This document shows positions 31,396 through 41,302 of a stretch of 43,759 bases of DNA, piece after piece (position 1 is the stretch's first letter; every line of letters starts with the position of its first letter). Under the pieces are notes generated by a model. It saw only the letters and a list, made by a program, of their open reading frames with translations. It did no database searches and was not told the origin of the DNA. The stretch spans positions 1-43,759 of the forward strand of contig WIUZ02000037.1 in the NCBI GenBank assembly GCA_015956445.1, given 5' to 3'. A program made the translations under genes and the position numbers. This DNA comes from Thelephora terrestris. Lineage: Eukaryota; Basidiomycota; Agaricomycetes; Thelephorales; Thelephoraceae.

Positions 31396-33248
31396 ATGTC
31401 AGAGACATCTCATCCTTCGTTTATGACTGTAGTGGCCCTTATCCTTCAATTTGTGATACACCCCCAATGCGTGCTTGCTGTCAATCTCGGGGCATGCTGC
31501 GGTAAACTGCAGGGCCCGCCGCCGCCGAATATCACAGACCTTCCTCCTGGTCCCGGGCCCCCTCCACTGAATGTCTCGTATGAACAGTGCCTCATGGTGT
31601 GTGGAGCTGGGATGGGCGACGTTAACTGGCAAGATTTCTCGCAAAATTTCGGCGCGTGGTTCCTGCCATGGATCTCTCTAATGTTCCAGATCCCCTTCGG
31701 TGCAGAGCGTAAGCCTCAGCTCCTTACCTTTGCATTTTGTCTTACAAAGGCATGTTTCGGCGAACAGAGCCATTGGATGATGCCCTCTCCTTCTTCATCA
31801 CCATGGGTACACCCGCTCTTGCCGCGTACTCCCTCCAAATCACACACCTCAACAAGTATTGGATCCACAGAGAGTTCCTGGATGTCAAGTATGCGAACTC
31901 CAAACTCATTCCGACCGCACTCGCGGCTTTTCACCACATCCCCGTAAGGATAGAACACCAACCTCCGTTTCTCCACTCTTTAATTGTGCTCCCCGAAAAC
32001 GATGCGTTCTGGTCTCACCTCGCGGCCGCGAACAAAACTCGCCGATGGTCTGTCCCGCTCGTCATGAGCTACATCCTGGTCATCTTCTCGGTGATCCTGA
32101 CCACGATAGGTCCACTCACCTCACCCCCCGGGTCCACCGGATATAGCATCGCTGCTGTCTGGACCTTCCTTCTCCCGCTCGTCATCGGTTGGCTGCACGT
32201 TGGGTGCGAACCCGAGCCTAGTCATCTCAGGAAATCCCTGGAGGCCGCCAACCAGAAGTCGTGGGTCTCCACCGGATGTAGGGATCATCCTACGCCGACG
32301 AATATCATGGCCATCGAATTCGCGAAGGCTGACGCCGTCGCAAGTAAGGATGAGCTCAAGCCGGTGCCGGTGTTCAATTATGCGCGAGCCTTCTCCACCC
32401 CTATGGTTGCGGAAGTGGTCCTGGGGTTGATGAAGAATGCCGCCGAAAACGCGAAACAGAAGTTACCGGTCGGCAGTTCTGTGGGTGGGGGGATCCCAGG
32501 GTGGGTGGAGAGTGATAATGGCCAGATATACCCCGGGAATCGGGCTGGGACCACCGCCGAAGTTATCGATTATTGTACGAGGGTCCTACAACAGCCGGAA
32601 CGGAACCGGGATTCTATCACCCCCCTTGATATCCAGTCTATCGAGATGACCGACGCCACTTATCCTCCCCACGGCTATGGTCTGATCACCCCCTCCAGGT
32701 GGGCACCAGGAATCTGGAGACGGGTCTTTATCGCATCCACTCTTGCTCTTGGGTTGCAGTGGGGGACCGCTGGCGCCGCGGTTTTTATCCATTATAAATC
32801 GCCCCCAGTGGGTTTGGGATGCCGCTCACTCTCGTTCCTGCTGTACGCCATGACCGGAACTCTGTCGTTTTTCCTCTTTTTGGCATCGAGTATCCTCGCT
32901 CACATGTCTCGGCCCCCGCAAGGACGGATGCCTACTCAGTCGCGGTCACGTACCTGCTGGACTGCCGGGGCGAACGTTTGCAGATGGCTAGGGAAATTTA
33001 CGGCGATCGCCTCGGCGGTCGGAATCATGCTGATATGTTTCTTCATCGTCACCGGTGCATTCGACAGCTGTTTTTGTAATTCTACTACTTTTGACAGGGG
33101 AAGGCAATTGATCATTATAGATGGGATGAACGCTGTACCAAATCCTAGCCTCTTGTTTTGGATTGGGGGGTTAGTCGTGGCGTTTCTCACTTCGATCTTG
33201 TTTGGTTTCTCGATGTACATGGGTCTGCCTCCCCGACGATATGAGTAG
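31396..33248 (+). CDS. Multi-pass membrane protein, apparently intact copy
   Basis: Two exons (31396-31708, 31768-33248; phase 1 intron GTAAGC...AACAG) give 597 residues. A signal peptide (VVALILQFVIHPQCVLA) leads into a Pro-rich lumenal stretch (PPPPNITDLPPG) with a Cys pair in EQCLMVCGAGMG. At least six hydrophobic helices follow: near SYILVIFSVILTTIG, TFLLPLVIGWLHV, FIASTLALGLQWG, FLLYAMTGTLSFFLFLASSI, AIASAVGIMLICFFIV and FWIGGLVVAFLTSILFGFS. Two Asn-X-Ser/Thr sites are present. A decayed paralogue is at 14446-16060 on the opposite strand. I do not recognise a named family. It looks like a fungal orphan plasma-membrane or endomembrane protein, perhaps a transporter or receptor-like protein, but no signature residues support a mechanism. 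Confidence 0.75.
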
Positions 33249-34045
33249 GTGCTTGCGTGTTCCACGTAATATATAGGGTCGTTTGAAATTTATATATAAA
33301 ATCTTTGGAGGGGTCTATAGTACGATCGCCTCTCGTCGTTTACATTGTCACTCTTGCCGTAAGCTCGTCATAATTTTACAGGTAATCAGAGCATATACAG
33401 TAGAAATCGTGGTCCCGTTTCCACGAAAATCCAATGTACCGCGATCTTTCACAGAAACCGACTCCCAGGGTCAGTGTTGAAATCTAAATCCGCGCGACCA
33501 CCTTCTCGGCCCACGCATCAACAAGGCTGCAAAGACTTGAGGGAATGGCGTGGTGGGAAAAATACACAACCGGGGGGAAGCCCTGTAAAGGGCACGTTGA
33601 ACGTTTGCGAAGGAGTTCCAGATGATGCTATCAAATATTCTGGCGCGTCCTGGTGGGGGCGTGGTAATGACTTAGGCATTTCTTTCGTTTGGGGGCGTCG
33701 TCAATGATGTCGACATTAGTCGAAGAATGGAGAGGTCGATTTCAGCCAGGGTTCACTACTTATACCACACATTAAACTTACTGTGAGCTAAAATAGCGCT
33801 CCAGCGTGATGAGGAGATGCTCGTCAAAATTTTTGGCCATTGGTTAGGTTTCTTACCCTCACGTTTCCTTCGCATACGAACTGACCAAGTGGACGACACA
33901 TCCATTTTATTTGAATAACGTAACATCTCGATGTGCTGACATAAGAGACGTCCAAGCCGCGCGGAGATGAGTGGGTCGGTACCGGTGGGAACATTGGCAC
34001 AGTGGCTTGGTCACACCCAATCCATATCCCAAGCCGACGACCACA
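33249..34045. other. Intergenic region, nothing recognised
   Basis: Contains the membrane-protein 3' flank (AT-rich TTTATATATAAAATC near 33289) and the F-box gene promoter. No coding signal. Confidence 0.5.
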
Positions 34046-35258
34046 ATGGCCAACCTCCCACAAGAGCTCATCGACAGGATCATCGACGAGCTCGCTCAAT
34101 ATGGTTCCACCTATGCCCTCCGCGCCTGTTGTTTGGTGCAGAAACGATGGGTAGAACGCAGTCGCAGACATCTTTTCAAGGAAATCAGCCTGTACGCCAT
34201 GGACCACTTCAGGAGTTGGATCAAATTGACTCCCCTTGGTCCTGATGGTCCATACCATCATGTACACAGCTTAACGTACCGTCAAGGTCCGGCTGTCCTC
34301 GGTCCCAAGCAACTGCTGGACCTCTATCCCGGACACTTTACATCATTCACGAGGCTCGAAACCCTCCAGATTTTCAATCTCTCACTCAGACGGTTCACTT
34401 CAACGTCGATGAAAAAGACGTTTGAACCTGTTGGTCGCTCTATGCGGACGCTGGTCGTGAAGGACGTCGTGTTAACTTTGAACAGTTTACTGATGTTCCT
34501 CGTTCACTTTCCTCGCCTCGAAACGTTGCATCTTGGAGATAACCTCACCTTGGTCCCTGAGAAGCAGAAGGAACCCCCCAACCTTCCGAGCTTCACCGGG
34601 GAATTGGTGTTGGCTTCCATGGGATCGGTGCACAGACCTTTCGTGCTTGAGCTTTCCAAACTTCCTCTTCGGTACTCCGAACTGGACGTCGAATTCAGAT
34701 GGACCAGCGAAATTCTCAACGCCATTTCGCATCTTATCCTCACCTGCTCCCCTACCCTAGAAAAGCTCACGCTGAAGTATGCCCGTGCCCTCTTTATCGA
34801 AGGTACGCTTAATACTCCTAGTTCTCGGCGAGGTTTGTCTCACGATGCCGCTCTCTGGACGGACAGATGCCGAAGAAGTGTTTCCCCTCGATCTCAAATC
34901 GTGCGACCTCCTACGGAAAGTGAAAATACAAGTCCCAAAACGCGAAGCGCAAGAACACCTCGTTCGCCTCCTCGGAACCATCCGTTCCCACAAGCTCGAG
35001 ACAATCGAGTTCATAGGACCCGCAAACAGTGTTCACATATCCACCTGGGCCATGGTCGATGACGAACTGTGCACTCTGGTCGATAGGCTGGAAGAAGACG
35101 GGTGGAGTGGGAGGCTGCGAGTTGTGGTTTACTATTCCGAATTCAGACAAAATGTGTTTGAGGAGGGAAAACTTTTGGCTAGGTTTAGGTGCAAAGGCGA
35201 AGTGGTGGAATCGGTTGATGACCGGCTTGAGATTTTATGGGAGTCGTACTGGTGTTGA
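34046..35258 (+). CDS. F-box protein with leucine-rich tail
   Basis: Exons 34046-34802 and 34867-35258 (phase 1, GTACGC...GGACAG) give 382 residues. ATG 34046 was chosen because MANLPQELIDRIIDEL starts the F-box exactly where family members begin; the frame is open farther upstream but without similarity. The F-box spans about residues 3-45 (LPQELIDRIIDEL then CCLVQKRWVERSR), the segment that binds Skp1 in SCF ubiquitin ligases. The rest has irregular leucine-rich strands (RLETLQIFNLSLRRF, RLETLHLGDNL, TLEKLTLKYARAL, DLLRKVKIQVP) typical of the substrate-binding half of basidiomycete F-box proteins. This is one of a large, fast-evolving family; the target is unknown. Confidence 0.8.
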
Positions 35259-35615
35259 GAACGGTAAACCATGCAGTGTCGGCCGTATCCAACTTGAACA
35301 AACCGTCAACATCCCCGTCGAGATTCCCACGGGATCATTGATAACTAGTAGCGCCGACAAGCGGCATGGCCCACGACTCGTGGCCTAACCCTTCATCGCT
35401 TTGAGCCATCACCGTGTATGAGACAATTACATTTTTCTTTGGATCTTTATAAATGTACAGTTATGATGCCTCACATATAATCCCTCCTCGGGCCGCTCAC
35501 AAAACATAGTTGTCACGAACGCGTGACATAATAGGCAAGATCACACAAATAGTTCAGGACATTGGTCGCATTCGCAGTAATAATAGTACAAAGAGGACTA
35601 ACAAAAACTACAAGT

Positions 35616-36519
35616 TCAGACGAGCACGAAAGGATCTACATCACAAGCGCAATTCTGAGCCATCGGACAACGATGAGCAAAGTGGTGAGGGTTGTGTACG
35701 CTCTGAGGACAGTACGAATAGTCCCGAGTTACCGGATCCTGCCAACACTCCCTACACCCCAACACGTCATGGTACAAGCTATCATACATCTCCCGTTTCA
35801 CGTCCGACAAGGCTGCGCTCACTAATGCGAACCCATAACGGTCTTGGAGACCCGCCACTTCCACCTTCAACTTCATCCGAACCTGACGTGACTTGTCAGA
35901 GGGACGACAACGTTGACCAGAACGAGTCATTGGACTCTTGCGGTTCTTCTTCTTCTGGGACCTCTCCACCATCTGGCGAACTGGGGCAGGACTCCAGGGA
36001 GGGGATGGAGGGAGAGGAACGCCCTGATCCTGGCGGTGGCGAAGGGATGACTGGGGACTTGCAAGGGGGGTCGGTGCAATAAGCCCCGTGACATTGGTGT
36101 CCGAAATATCGGAAGAGAGATGCCTGGAAAGGTCCCCAATGTTCCAAAGCAAAGTGAGAGAAGTCATCATTCAAGCTGTTCATGATGACGTACATGAGGT
36201 CCACACGCTTCTCCAGTTTCGCAATCCTATCCTCCCTCTCCCTCTCCATGGCGTCCAACAAGCGGACGGCTCCAGGGTGAAAGGCTTGAACCCGAGGTCC
36301 AGAAAGCCTGGGGTCGTCGTAGCCAGCTTGCTCCCAGAACTCAGCGGGAGCATCGTGGGCGGTGAGGAAACTAATGGCAACCTGGTTGTCGTGAGCGATG
36401 TTGGCAGGGGAGTCATACAAGTGTTGCTCCACGTCGTAGGGAGCGGTCGTCTCGAAGGACGGGGTGAAAGGGGTGGCGGCAGCGTTGAGCACGGCATTGG
36501 TGGCAGCGAAAGAAGACAT
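35616..36519 (-). pseudogene. Element ORF (left arm), frameshifted
   Basis: The start is at 36519 (MSSFAATNAVLNAAATPF). The protein is soluble-looking, with HPGAVRLLDAMEREREDRIA forming a short helical stretch, then NSLNDDFSHFALEHWGPF, FRYFGHQCHGAYC and a Pro/Ser/Glu-rich linker. In this arm the frame closes at 35896 after FWSTLSSL. The remaining conserved segment (LQDRYGFALVSAALSDVKRE, DVLGCRECWQDPV) continues in another frame to 35616. The Cys/His spacing in HQCHGAYC and GCRECW...C...HH...HRC could bind zinc. The product is unrecognised. It lies antisense within the putative LTR. Confidence 0.55.
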
Positions 36520-36719
36520 GATAGTAGGGGATATTTGGAGGGTGGTACTGGTGTTTGGTGGGAGTGGAAAAGAAACGATGAGGGGAACGATCATTAATCC
36601 CCCTGACTTAAATACATCCTGACTCAAAGAAAACCCAAAAGGGGAAAACAAAACCCATTATCCATTAACGTCCCCATTAGGGTAAACAAACCCTCAACCC
36701 CAATCGCGATCCCATCAAT

Positions 36720-36860
36720 TCGGAGAAATTCCCATCGATCATGGGAAATCCCCATTCGTCCTCTATTGCCACCGTGAAACGAGAGAAATCCCCACCGATC
36801 ATGAGAAATCCCCATCAGTCTTCTATTACCACCATCGATCGTGAGAAATCCCCATTATGC
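36720..36860. repeat. Tandem imperfect repeats in left arm (mirrored at about 38700-38800)
   Basis: The unit GAGAAATCCCCAYCGATCATG and variants recur about four to five times, interleaved with TTCTATTACCACC. They lie upstream of the TATA element in both arms, where LTR enhancers usually sit. Confidence 0.75.
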
Positions 36861-37020
36861 TCCTAATGACTCCGTTACTATTGTTCCCCTATTTCTTTTC
36901 GCTATCTTTTCGCTCCAAAGTCCCACTCCCCTGACTCGTCCAACCTACCCTAAATTATGCACAGACCATGTTGATTCTTGTTTGACTCGTTGTAAAGTAA
37001 TGACTCCTGTAGAGGATTGG

Positions 37021-37102
37021 GTATATAAGGAAGAGCGTTCGCTCCTTTCTTTTCCCCCATTCTCAATCTCTTCTGTACTCCTCTACCCATAACCTGAATA
37101 AA
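37021..37102 (+). promoter_or_regulatory. Putative LTR promoter and poly(A) signal (left arm)
   Basis: GTATATAAGG at 37021-37030 is followed by a pyrimidine-rich stretch and AATAAA at 37097-37102. This is the compact TATA-to-poly(A) spacing of an LTR R region. The right arm has the mirror arrangement at about 38455-38540. Confidence 0.5.
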
Positions 37103-37109
37103 AGTAAGC

Positions 37110-37167
37110 TGAGGAATTCTCCTCACGCCTTACCTCTTCTGACTCATCTCAGCAGGAATTCTCCTGC
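37110..37167 (+). repeat. Two leader hairpins with identical loop core
   Basis: TGAGGAATTCTCCTCA (37110-37125) and GCAGGAATTCTCCTGC (37152-37167) are 6-bp-stem inverted repeats that share the GGAATTCTCC core but differ by paired changes in the stem. They sit just before the gag-like start codon. Both stems also persist in the right arm. Confidence 0.7.
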
Positions 37168-37173
37168 CAGTGT

Positions 37174-37790
37174 ATGTTCAGTGCCCCTAATCCTTTCCCC
37201 TCTACTAGCCCAGTCCAACGACCGGTCGTCCCTGACGCCAGAAGATCTATCTGGGAGTATAAACTCATCAGAAGTCTTCAAGTAAACGAACAGCCGGCTT
37301 ACTTACTCATTTCCCCTACTACCGCCCCTTCGCAGCTCTCGACGCCGGGGTCACTACTCCTCCCTTTCTACTAGGAGCGGATCATCAATTCCTTTGGAAT
37401 TCAAATCTTACTGAGAGCGTCCTTGCGACAGTCTACTTCAGTATCAGTCCGGCCTTTTACTTCCCCTCCCCCTCACAACTAACATCCACACCCACTCCCC
37501 TGCTATTATCGTTCTTTGGTGGGAAGTCCCAACTGAACTACCTTACTCTGTTATAGAATATCTCGTCAATTTCGAACGTCTTAGCGACCAAGACTTCGAA
37601 CCGTTTGTGCAGCAACTCATCCAGTTCTGCCAAGACTACCACTCACCCGTTCACCCCTATCAGACCGAGTCACCCCTCTCTCTTGACATTCCCCCTCTCC
37701 TCGTCTCCACGCCCGGAACCCCCTTCAAAACCAGACCCGATTGTCAGGGTTGTAGGCCTGCTTACTGTTTGTGGGGCGCTAGAGGATTAG
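37174..37790 (+). pseudogene. Gag-like ORF (left arm), frameshifted
   Basis: The start MFSAPNPFPSTSPVQRPVV lies right after the second leader hairpin. The frame follows the right-arm copy to SLQVN, then shifts near 37285-37320. The downstream part (FVQQLIQFCQDYHSPVHPYQ, in another frame) matches the right arm again and runs into the captured spacer. Identification as gag rests only on position after a TATA/AATAAA leader; no zinc knuckle is seen. Confidence 0.45.
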
Positions 37791-37807
37791 CAGCGGGGTG
37801 AGGGGTG
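37741..37807. other. Central spacer containing an inverted copy of the neighbouring gene's 3' end
   Basis: Bases 37741-37790 are the exact reverse complement of 40024-40073, the last codons and stop of the minus-strand gene that flanks the right arm. The remaining 17 bp (GCAGCGGGGTGAGGGGT) resemble, inverted, the sequence just outside the right arm at 40004-40020. Confidence 0.9.
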
Positions 37808-38385
37808 TCGGGTCTGGTTTTGAAGGGGGTTCCGGGTGTGGAGACGAGGGGAGGAGGGATATCAAGAGAGAGGGGCGACTCGGTTTGATAGGGATGAACG
37901 GGCGAGTGATAGTCTTGGCAGAACTGACTGAGTTGCTGCACAAACGGTTCGAAGTCTTGATCGCTGAGTCGTTCGAAGTTGACGAGATATTCTATGACAG
38001 AATAAGGTAATTCAGTTGGGATTTCCCACCAAAGAACGATAATAGCAGGGGAATGGGTGTGGATATTAGTCGTGAGATGAACTCGTGGAGAAGGGAAGTA
38101 AAAGGCCGGGCTGATACTGAAGTAGACAGTCGCAAGGACGCTCTCAGTAAGATCTGAATTCCAAAGGAATTGATGATCAGCTCCTAGTAGAAATGGAGGA
38201 GTAGTGACTCCGGCGTCGAGAGCTGCAAAGGGTCGGTAGTAAGGGAAATGAGTAAGTAAACCGGCGGTTCGGTTTACTTGAAGACTTCTGATGAGCTTAT
38301 ACTCCCAGATAGATCTTCTGGCGTCGGGGACGACTGGTCGCTGGACGGGGCTTGTAGAGGGGAAAGGGTTAGGGGCACTGAACAT
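37762..38385 (-). CDS. Gag-like ORF (right arm), intact fragment of 207 residues
   Basis: The start at 38385 has the same MFSAPNPFPSTSPVQRPVV opening. It continues through SIWEYKLIRSLQVN, HFPYYRPFAALDAG, AIIVLWWEIPTELPYSVIEY and FEPFVQQLSQFCQDYH to KTRPD. It then ends TPHPAANPLAPHKQ, the last 13 or so codons being supplied by the spacer, so the natural C-terminus is replaced. It has an alpha-helical, acidic composition. It may be the N-terminal part of a retrotransposon structural protein; no motif confirms this. Confidence 0.5.
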   Translation of the reverse strand: MFSAPNPFPSTSPVQRPVVPDARRSIWEYKLIRSLQVNRTAGLLTHFPYYRPFAALDAGVTTPPFLLGADHQFLWNSDLTESVLATVYFSISPAFYFPSPRVHLTTNIHTHSPAIIVLWWEIPTELPYSVIEYLVNFERLSDQDFEPFVQQLSQFCQDYHSPVHPYQTESPLSLDIPPPLVSTPGTPFKTRPDTPHPAANPLAPHKQ

Positions 38386-40003
38386 ACGCTGGCAGGAGGA
38401 TTCCTGCTGAAATGAGTCAGAAAAGGTAAGGCGTGAGGAGAATTCCTCAGCTTACTTTTATTCAGATTGTGGGTAGAGGAGTACAGAAGAGATTGAGAAT
38501 GGGGAAAAGAAAGCAGCGAACGCTCTTCCTTATATACCCAATCCTCTACAGGAGTCATTACTTTACAACGAGCCAAACAGGAATCAACATGGTCTGTGCG
38601 TAGTTTAGGGTAGGTTGGGCGAGTCAGGGGAGTGGGACTTTGGAGCGACAAATAACAAGATAAAATAGGAGAACAATAGTAAAGGAGTCATTAGGGACAT
38701 AATGGGGATTTCTCGTGATCGGTGGGATTTCTCTCGTTTCATGGTGGCAGTAGAGGACGAATGGGGATTTCCTATGATCGATGGGGATTTCTCTGAATTG
38801 ATGGGATCGCGATTGGGGCTGAGGGTTCGTTTACCCTAATGAGGACGTTTAATGGATAATGGTTTTGTTTTCCCCTTTTGGCTCCCTTTGAGTCAGGATG
38901 TATTTAAGTCAGGGGGATTAATGATTGTTTCCCCCCATCGTCTCTTTTCCACTCCCACCAAACCTCAGTACCATCTTCTCCAAACACCACCACTACTATG
39001 TCTTCTTTCGTCGCCAACAACGCCGTGCTCAATGTCGCCGCCACCCCTTTCACTCCGTCCTTTGAGACGGCCGCTCCCTACGACGTGGAGCAACACTTAT
39101 ATGATTCCCCTGCCAACATCGCCCATGACAACCAGGTTGCCGTCAATTTCCTCACCGCCCACAACGCCCCCGCCGAGTTTTGGGAACAGGCTGGTTACGA
39201 AGACCCTAGGCTTTCTGGGCCTGTGGTCCGGGCTCAACACCCTGGAGCCGTCCTTTTATTGGACGCCATGGAGAGGGAGAGGGAGGATCGGATTGCGAAA
39301 TTGGAGAAGCGGTGGACCTCATGTACGTCATCATGAACAGTTTGAATGATGACTTCTCTCACTTTGCTTTGGAACATTGGGGACCTTTCCAGGCATCTCT
39401 CTTCCGATATTTCGGACACCAGTGTCACGGGGCTTATTGCACCGACCCCCTTGCAAGTCCCCAGTCATCCCGTCGCCCCGCCAGGATCAGGGCGTTCCTC
39501 TCCCTCCCTCCCCTCCCTGGAGTCCTGCCCCAGTTCGCCAGATGGTGGAGAGGTCCCAGAAGAAGAAGACCGCAAGAATCCGATGACTCGTTCTGGTCAA
39601 CGCTGTCGTCCCTCCTACAAGTCACGTCAAGTTCGGATGAAGTTGAAGGTGGAAGTGGCGGTCTCCAAGACCGCTATGGGTTCGCCTTAGTGAGCGCAGC
39701 CTTGTCGGACGTGAAGCGGGAGATGCATGATAGTCTATATCATGATGTGTTGGGGTGTAGGGAGTGTTGGCAGGATCCGGTAACGCGGGCGTGGTCTTAC
39801 TGTCCTGAGAGTATTCATAACCCTCACCACTTCGCTCATCGTTGCCCTCTCACTCCAGCACTGTTTCATGTGATGTTGACCCGTTTGTTCTTGTCTGGAG
39901 TTGTATTCTTTCTAACCACTTCTTGTACTATTATTACTGCGAATGAGACCAATGTCTTTGATTACTTGTGAGATCTTGGCTACTATGTCACGCGTTCGTG
40001 ACA
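37808..40003 (-). repeat. Right arm of the inverted repeat
   Basis: 2196 bp, inverted counterpart of 35511-37740. Both arms stop abruptly at the same point of the gag-like frame (codons for KTRPD). Confidence 0.85.
38998..39971 (+). pseudogene. Element ORF (right arm), frameshifted
   Basis: Counterpart of the left-arm ORF. The frame from 38998 (MSSFVANNAVLNVAATPF) runs to KLEKR. There one base is missing relative to the left arm (AAGCGGTGG against AAGCGTGTGG, near 39308), and the frame closes at 39336. The conserved remainder (VIMNSLNDDFSHFALEHWGP, then GFALVSAALSDVKREMHDSL and ECWQDPVTRAWSYC) is open in another frame to 39971, with a hydrophobic end (LFLSGVVFFLTT). Because the two arms carry different lesions, the ancestral ORF was probably intact when the arms formed. 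Confidence 0.55.
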
Positions 40004-40023
40004 CCGTACCCCTCACCCATCCA

Positions 40024-41300
40024 CTAATCCTCTAGCGCCCCACAAACAGTAAGCAGGCCTACAACCCTGACAATAGTCGTCCTTTTGCTCGTCCACTTCA
40101 CTTGCGTCCCAAACTCCTCTGCCACATTCTCGATGCCAAATGCGTGGGGTCCCTCCTGCGACGCCTCCGTCTTGAAATCCTCTGCAGGGTCCTTGAGAAC
40201 TATCACGGCCAAGATGTGGAAGTACATTGCAAACACGACATCTTTGGGCAAATCTCTCGTGGCCTTAGCTTTTGCCCCCAGCCCTCCCCTCTTGACCGGA
40301 ACAATACCATTACTGTGCGCCCCACGTTTACCTCTTCTTTGTATGGTTTCTCCCAGAAGCTCTCATCTTGTAATTGCTCGCAGCCCATCAAAGGTTGGAA
40401 CTGGATCTCAAATGAGTGCGCAAATGGCAAAAAAGTGGGTTCCACACTCAATGTCCAACCCAAAAAATCCTTTCAGCTCTGTCCTTCGAGGGGACCCCCC
40501 GTACTTTGCGACGTCCTTCTACTGCCTTTGGAGTTGCTGAACTGGCTGGGGCGAAGGATACAAAAAAAAAACCTGCCTGGAAGGTTCTGAAAGAACAGAG
40601 TGGTTGTTCCATAGACACTCGCCACACCGCAACAAAGCGATGGCATTCCGTGAGCTGAAGGTAGTGATGCATATTTGTTTGATCCCGCCCGATGAGAAAT
40701 AGCATGCTTCGCCTAAAAGGGTGCTGAGAAAGGCTGAGAACCCACAAACCTGTGTCCTTCGACAGCAAGTATCCAGAGGTGGGATTGAAGCTCAGATTTC
40801 CCGGATCTTGTAGCGCCACATTCACGATGCCTCCCTCTGGGTGTTTCAACGGCATGTTGGGGTGAGCTGCGCATGCCAGGAGGCGTCTGCGGACATTGTT
40901 AGTTGAGATCACTCAATAGTGTGGGCACGAACCTCGCGTGGGCTGGAGGATGCATCTCCAACATATTTACCACCGGCACAACGAACAATTCAAACACTCC
41001 TTCTCCTGGGGCTCCCGTGATCGCACTCGCGCCCTTCAAAACTTTCAGTGCGCTGTGGAAGTTTATCAGCAAAGTGAGGTACGCCTTCATCGGATGCCAT
41101 ACGCAAATGGGTTGTCGCTGAAGTTGAAAGCGTTAGACATTGTGTCTCTGAGGAAAGAAAGAAATACACACTTTATCACTTCCTGGACGGTATGTGCGGC
41201 TTCGTTACCATCTCCGCTGTCCTCCAAGGCTGGAGAGCCGGTGGGAACCTGGGCGTCGTGACCTCCTCCCTCCAATTGCTCGGGCGTTACGATCACATTC
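40024..41300 (-). CDS. Multi-exon gene of unknown function next to the inverted repeat
   Basis: Read on the complement, several exons look genuine. About 41300-41095 has TVQEVIKCVFLSFLRDTMSN then FNFSDNPFAYGI. About 41075-40934 has AYLTLLINFHSALKVLKGAS then FELFVVPVVNMLEMHPPAHA. About 40888-40751 has RLLACAAHPNMPLKHPEGGI then LSFNPTSGYLLSKD. The last exon, from about 40360 to the stop at 40024, has KDVVFAMYFHILAVIVLKDP and GIENVAEEFGTQVKWTSKR and ends LLTVCGALED. Introns between them have good GT and AG signals (for example 40933-40889, 40750-40652). The 40640-40360 part is unresolved because two frames look plausible. I do not recognise the family. The start codon was not found; a frame continues upstream without ATG. 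The terminal 50 bp are duplicated, inverted, at 37741-37790. Confidence 0.5.
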
Positions 41301-41302
41301 AC

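Larger units (their letters stand above)
35511..37740 (+). repeat. Left arm of the inverted repeat
   Basis: 2230 bp, inverted counterpart of 37808-40003. It has its own small indels, so both genes inside are differently damaged from those in the right arm. Confidence 0.85.
35511..40003. mobile_element. Large inverted-repeat retroelement structure (two LTR-plus-gag-like arms, tail to tail)
   Basis: TGTCACGAACGCGTGACATA at 35511 is matched, inverted, by TATGTCACGCGTTCGTGACA ending at 40003. The two arms (35511-37740 and 37808-40003) are inverted copies, roughly 85-90 percent alike by eye, around a 67-bp spacer. Each arm, read inward, has a TG-starting terminus, a long region with an antisense open frame, a repeat-rich stretch, TATATAAGG, AATAAA about 76 bp later, two hairpins, then a sense open frame that stops at the centre. 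This order suits a long LTR (U3-R-U5) followed by the start of gag. No integrase, protease or reverse transcriptase is present. No matching target-site duplication is visible at the outer ends. A composite or rearranged remnant is more likely than a complete element. Confidence 0.65.

Noticed and set aside
35510-36082. 190-codon plus-strand frame at the start of the left arm
   Set aside because: Antisense of the conserved element ORF. The other arm has no equivalent full-length frame in this direction.
36720-36860. Regularly spaced repeats considered as a CRISPR array
   Set aside because: The units are imperfect, spacers are themselves repetitive, and the context is a eukaryotic LTR-like region.
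35511-40003. Reading the palindrome as a DNA transposon with long terminal inverted repeats
   Set aside because: No transposase, no target duplication, and each arm has LTR-like promoter and poly(A) signals followed by a truncated sense ORF.
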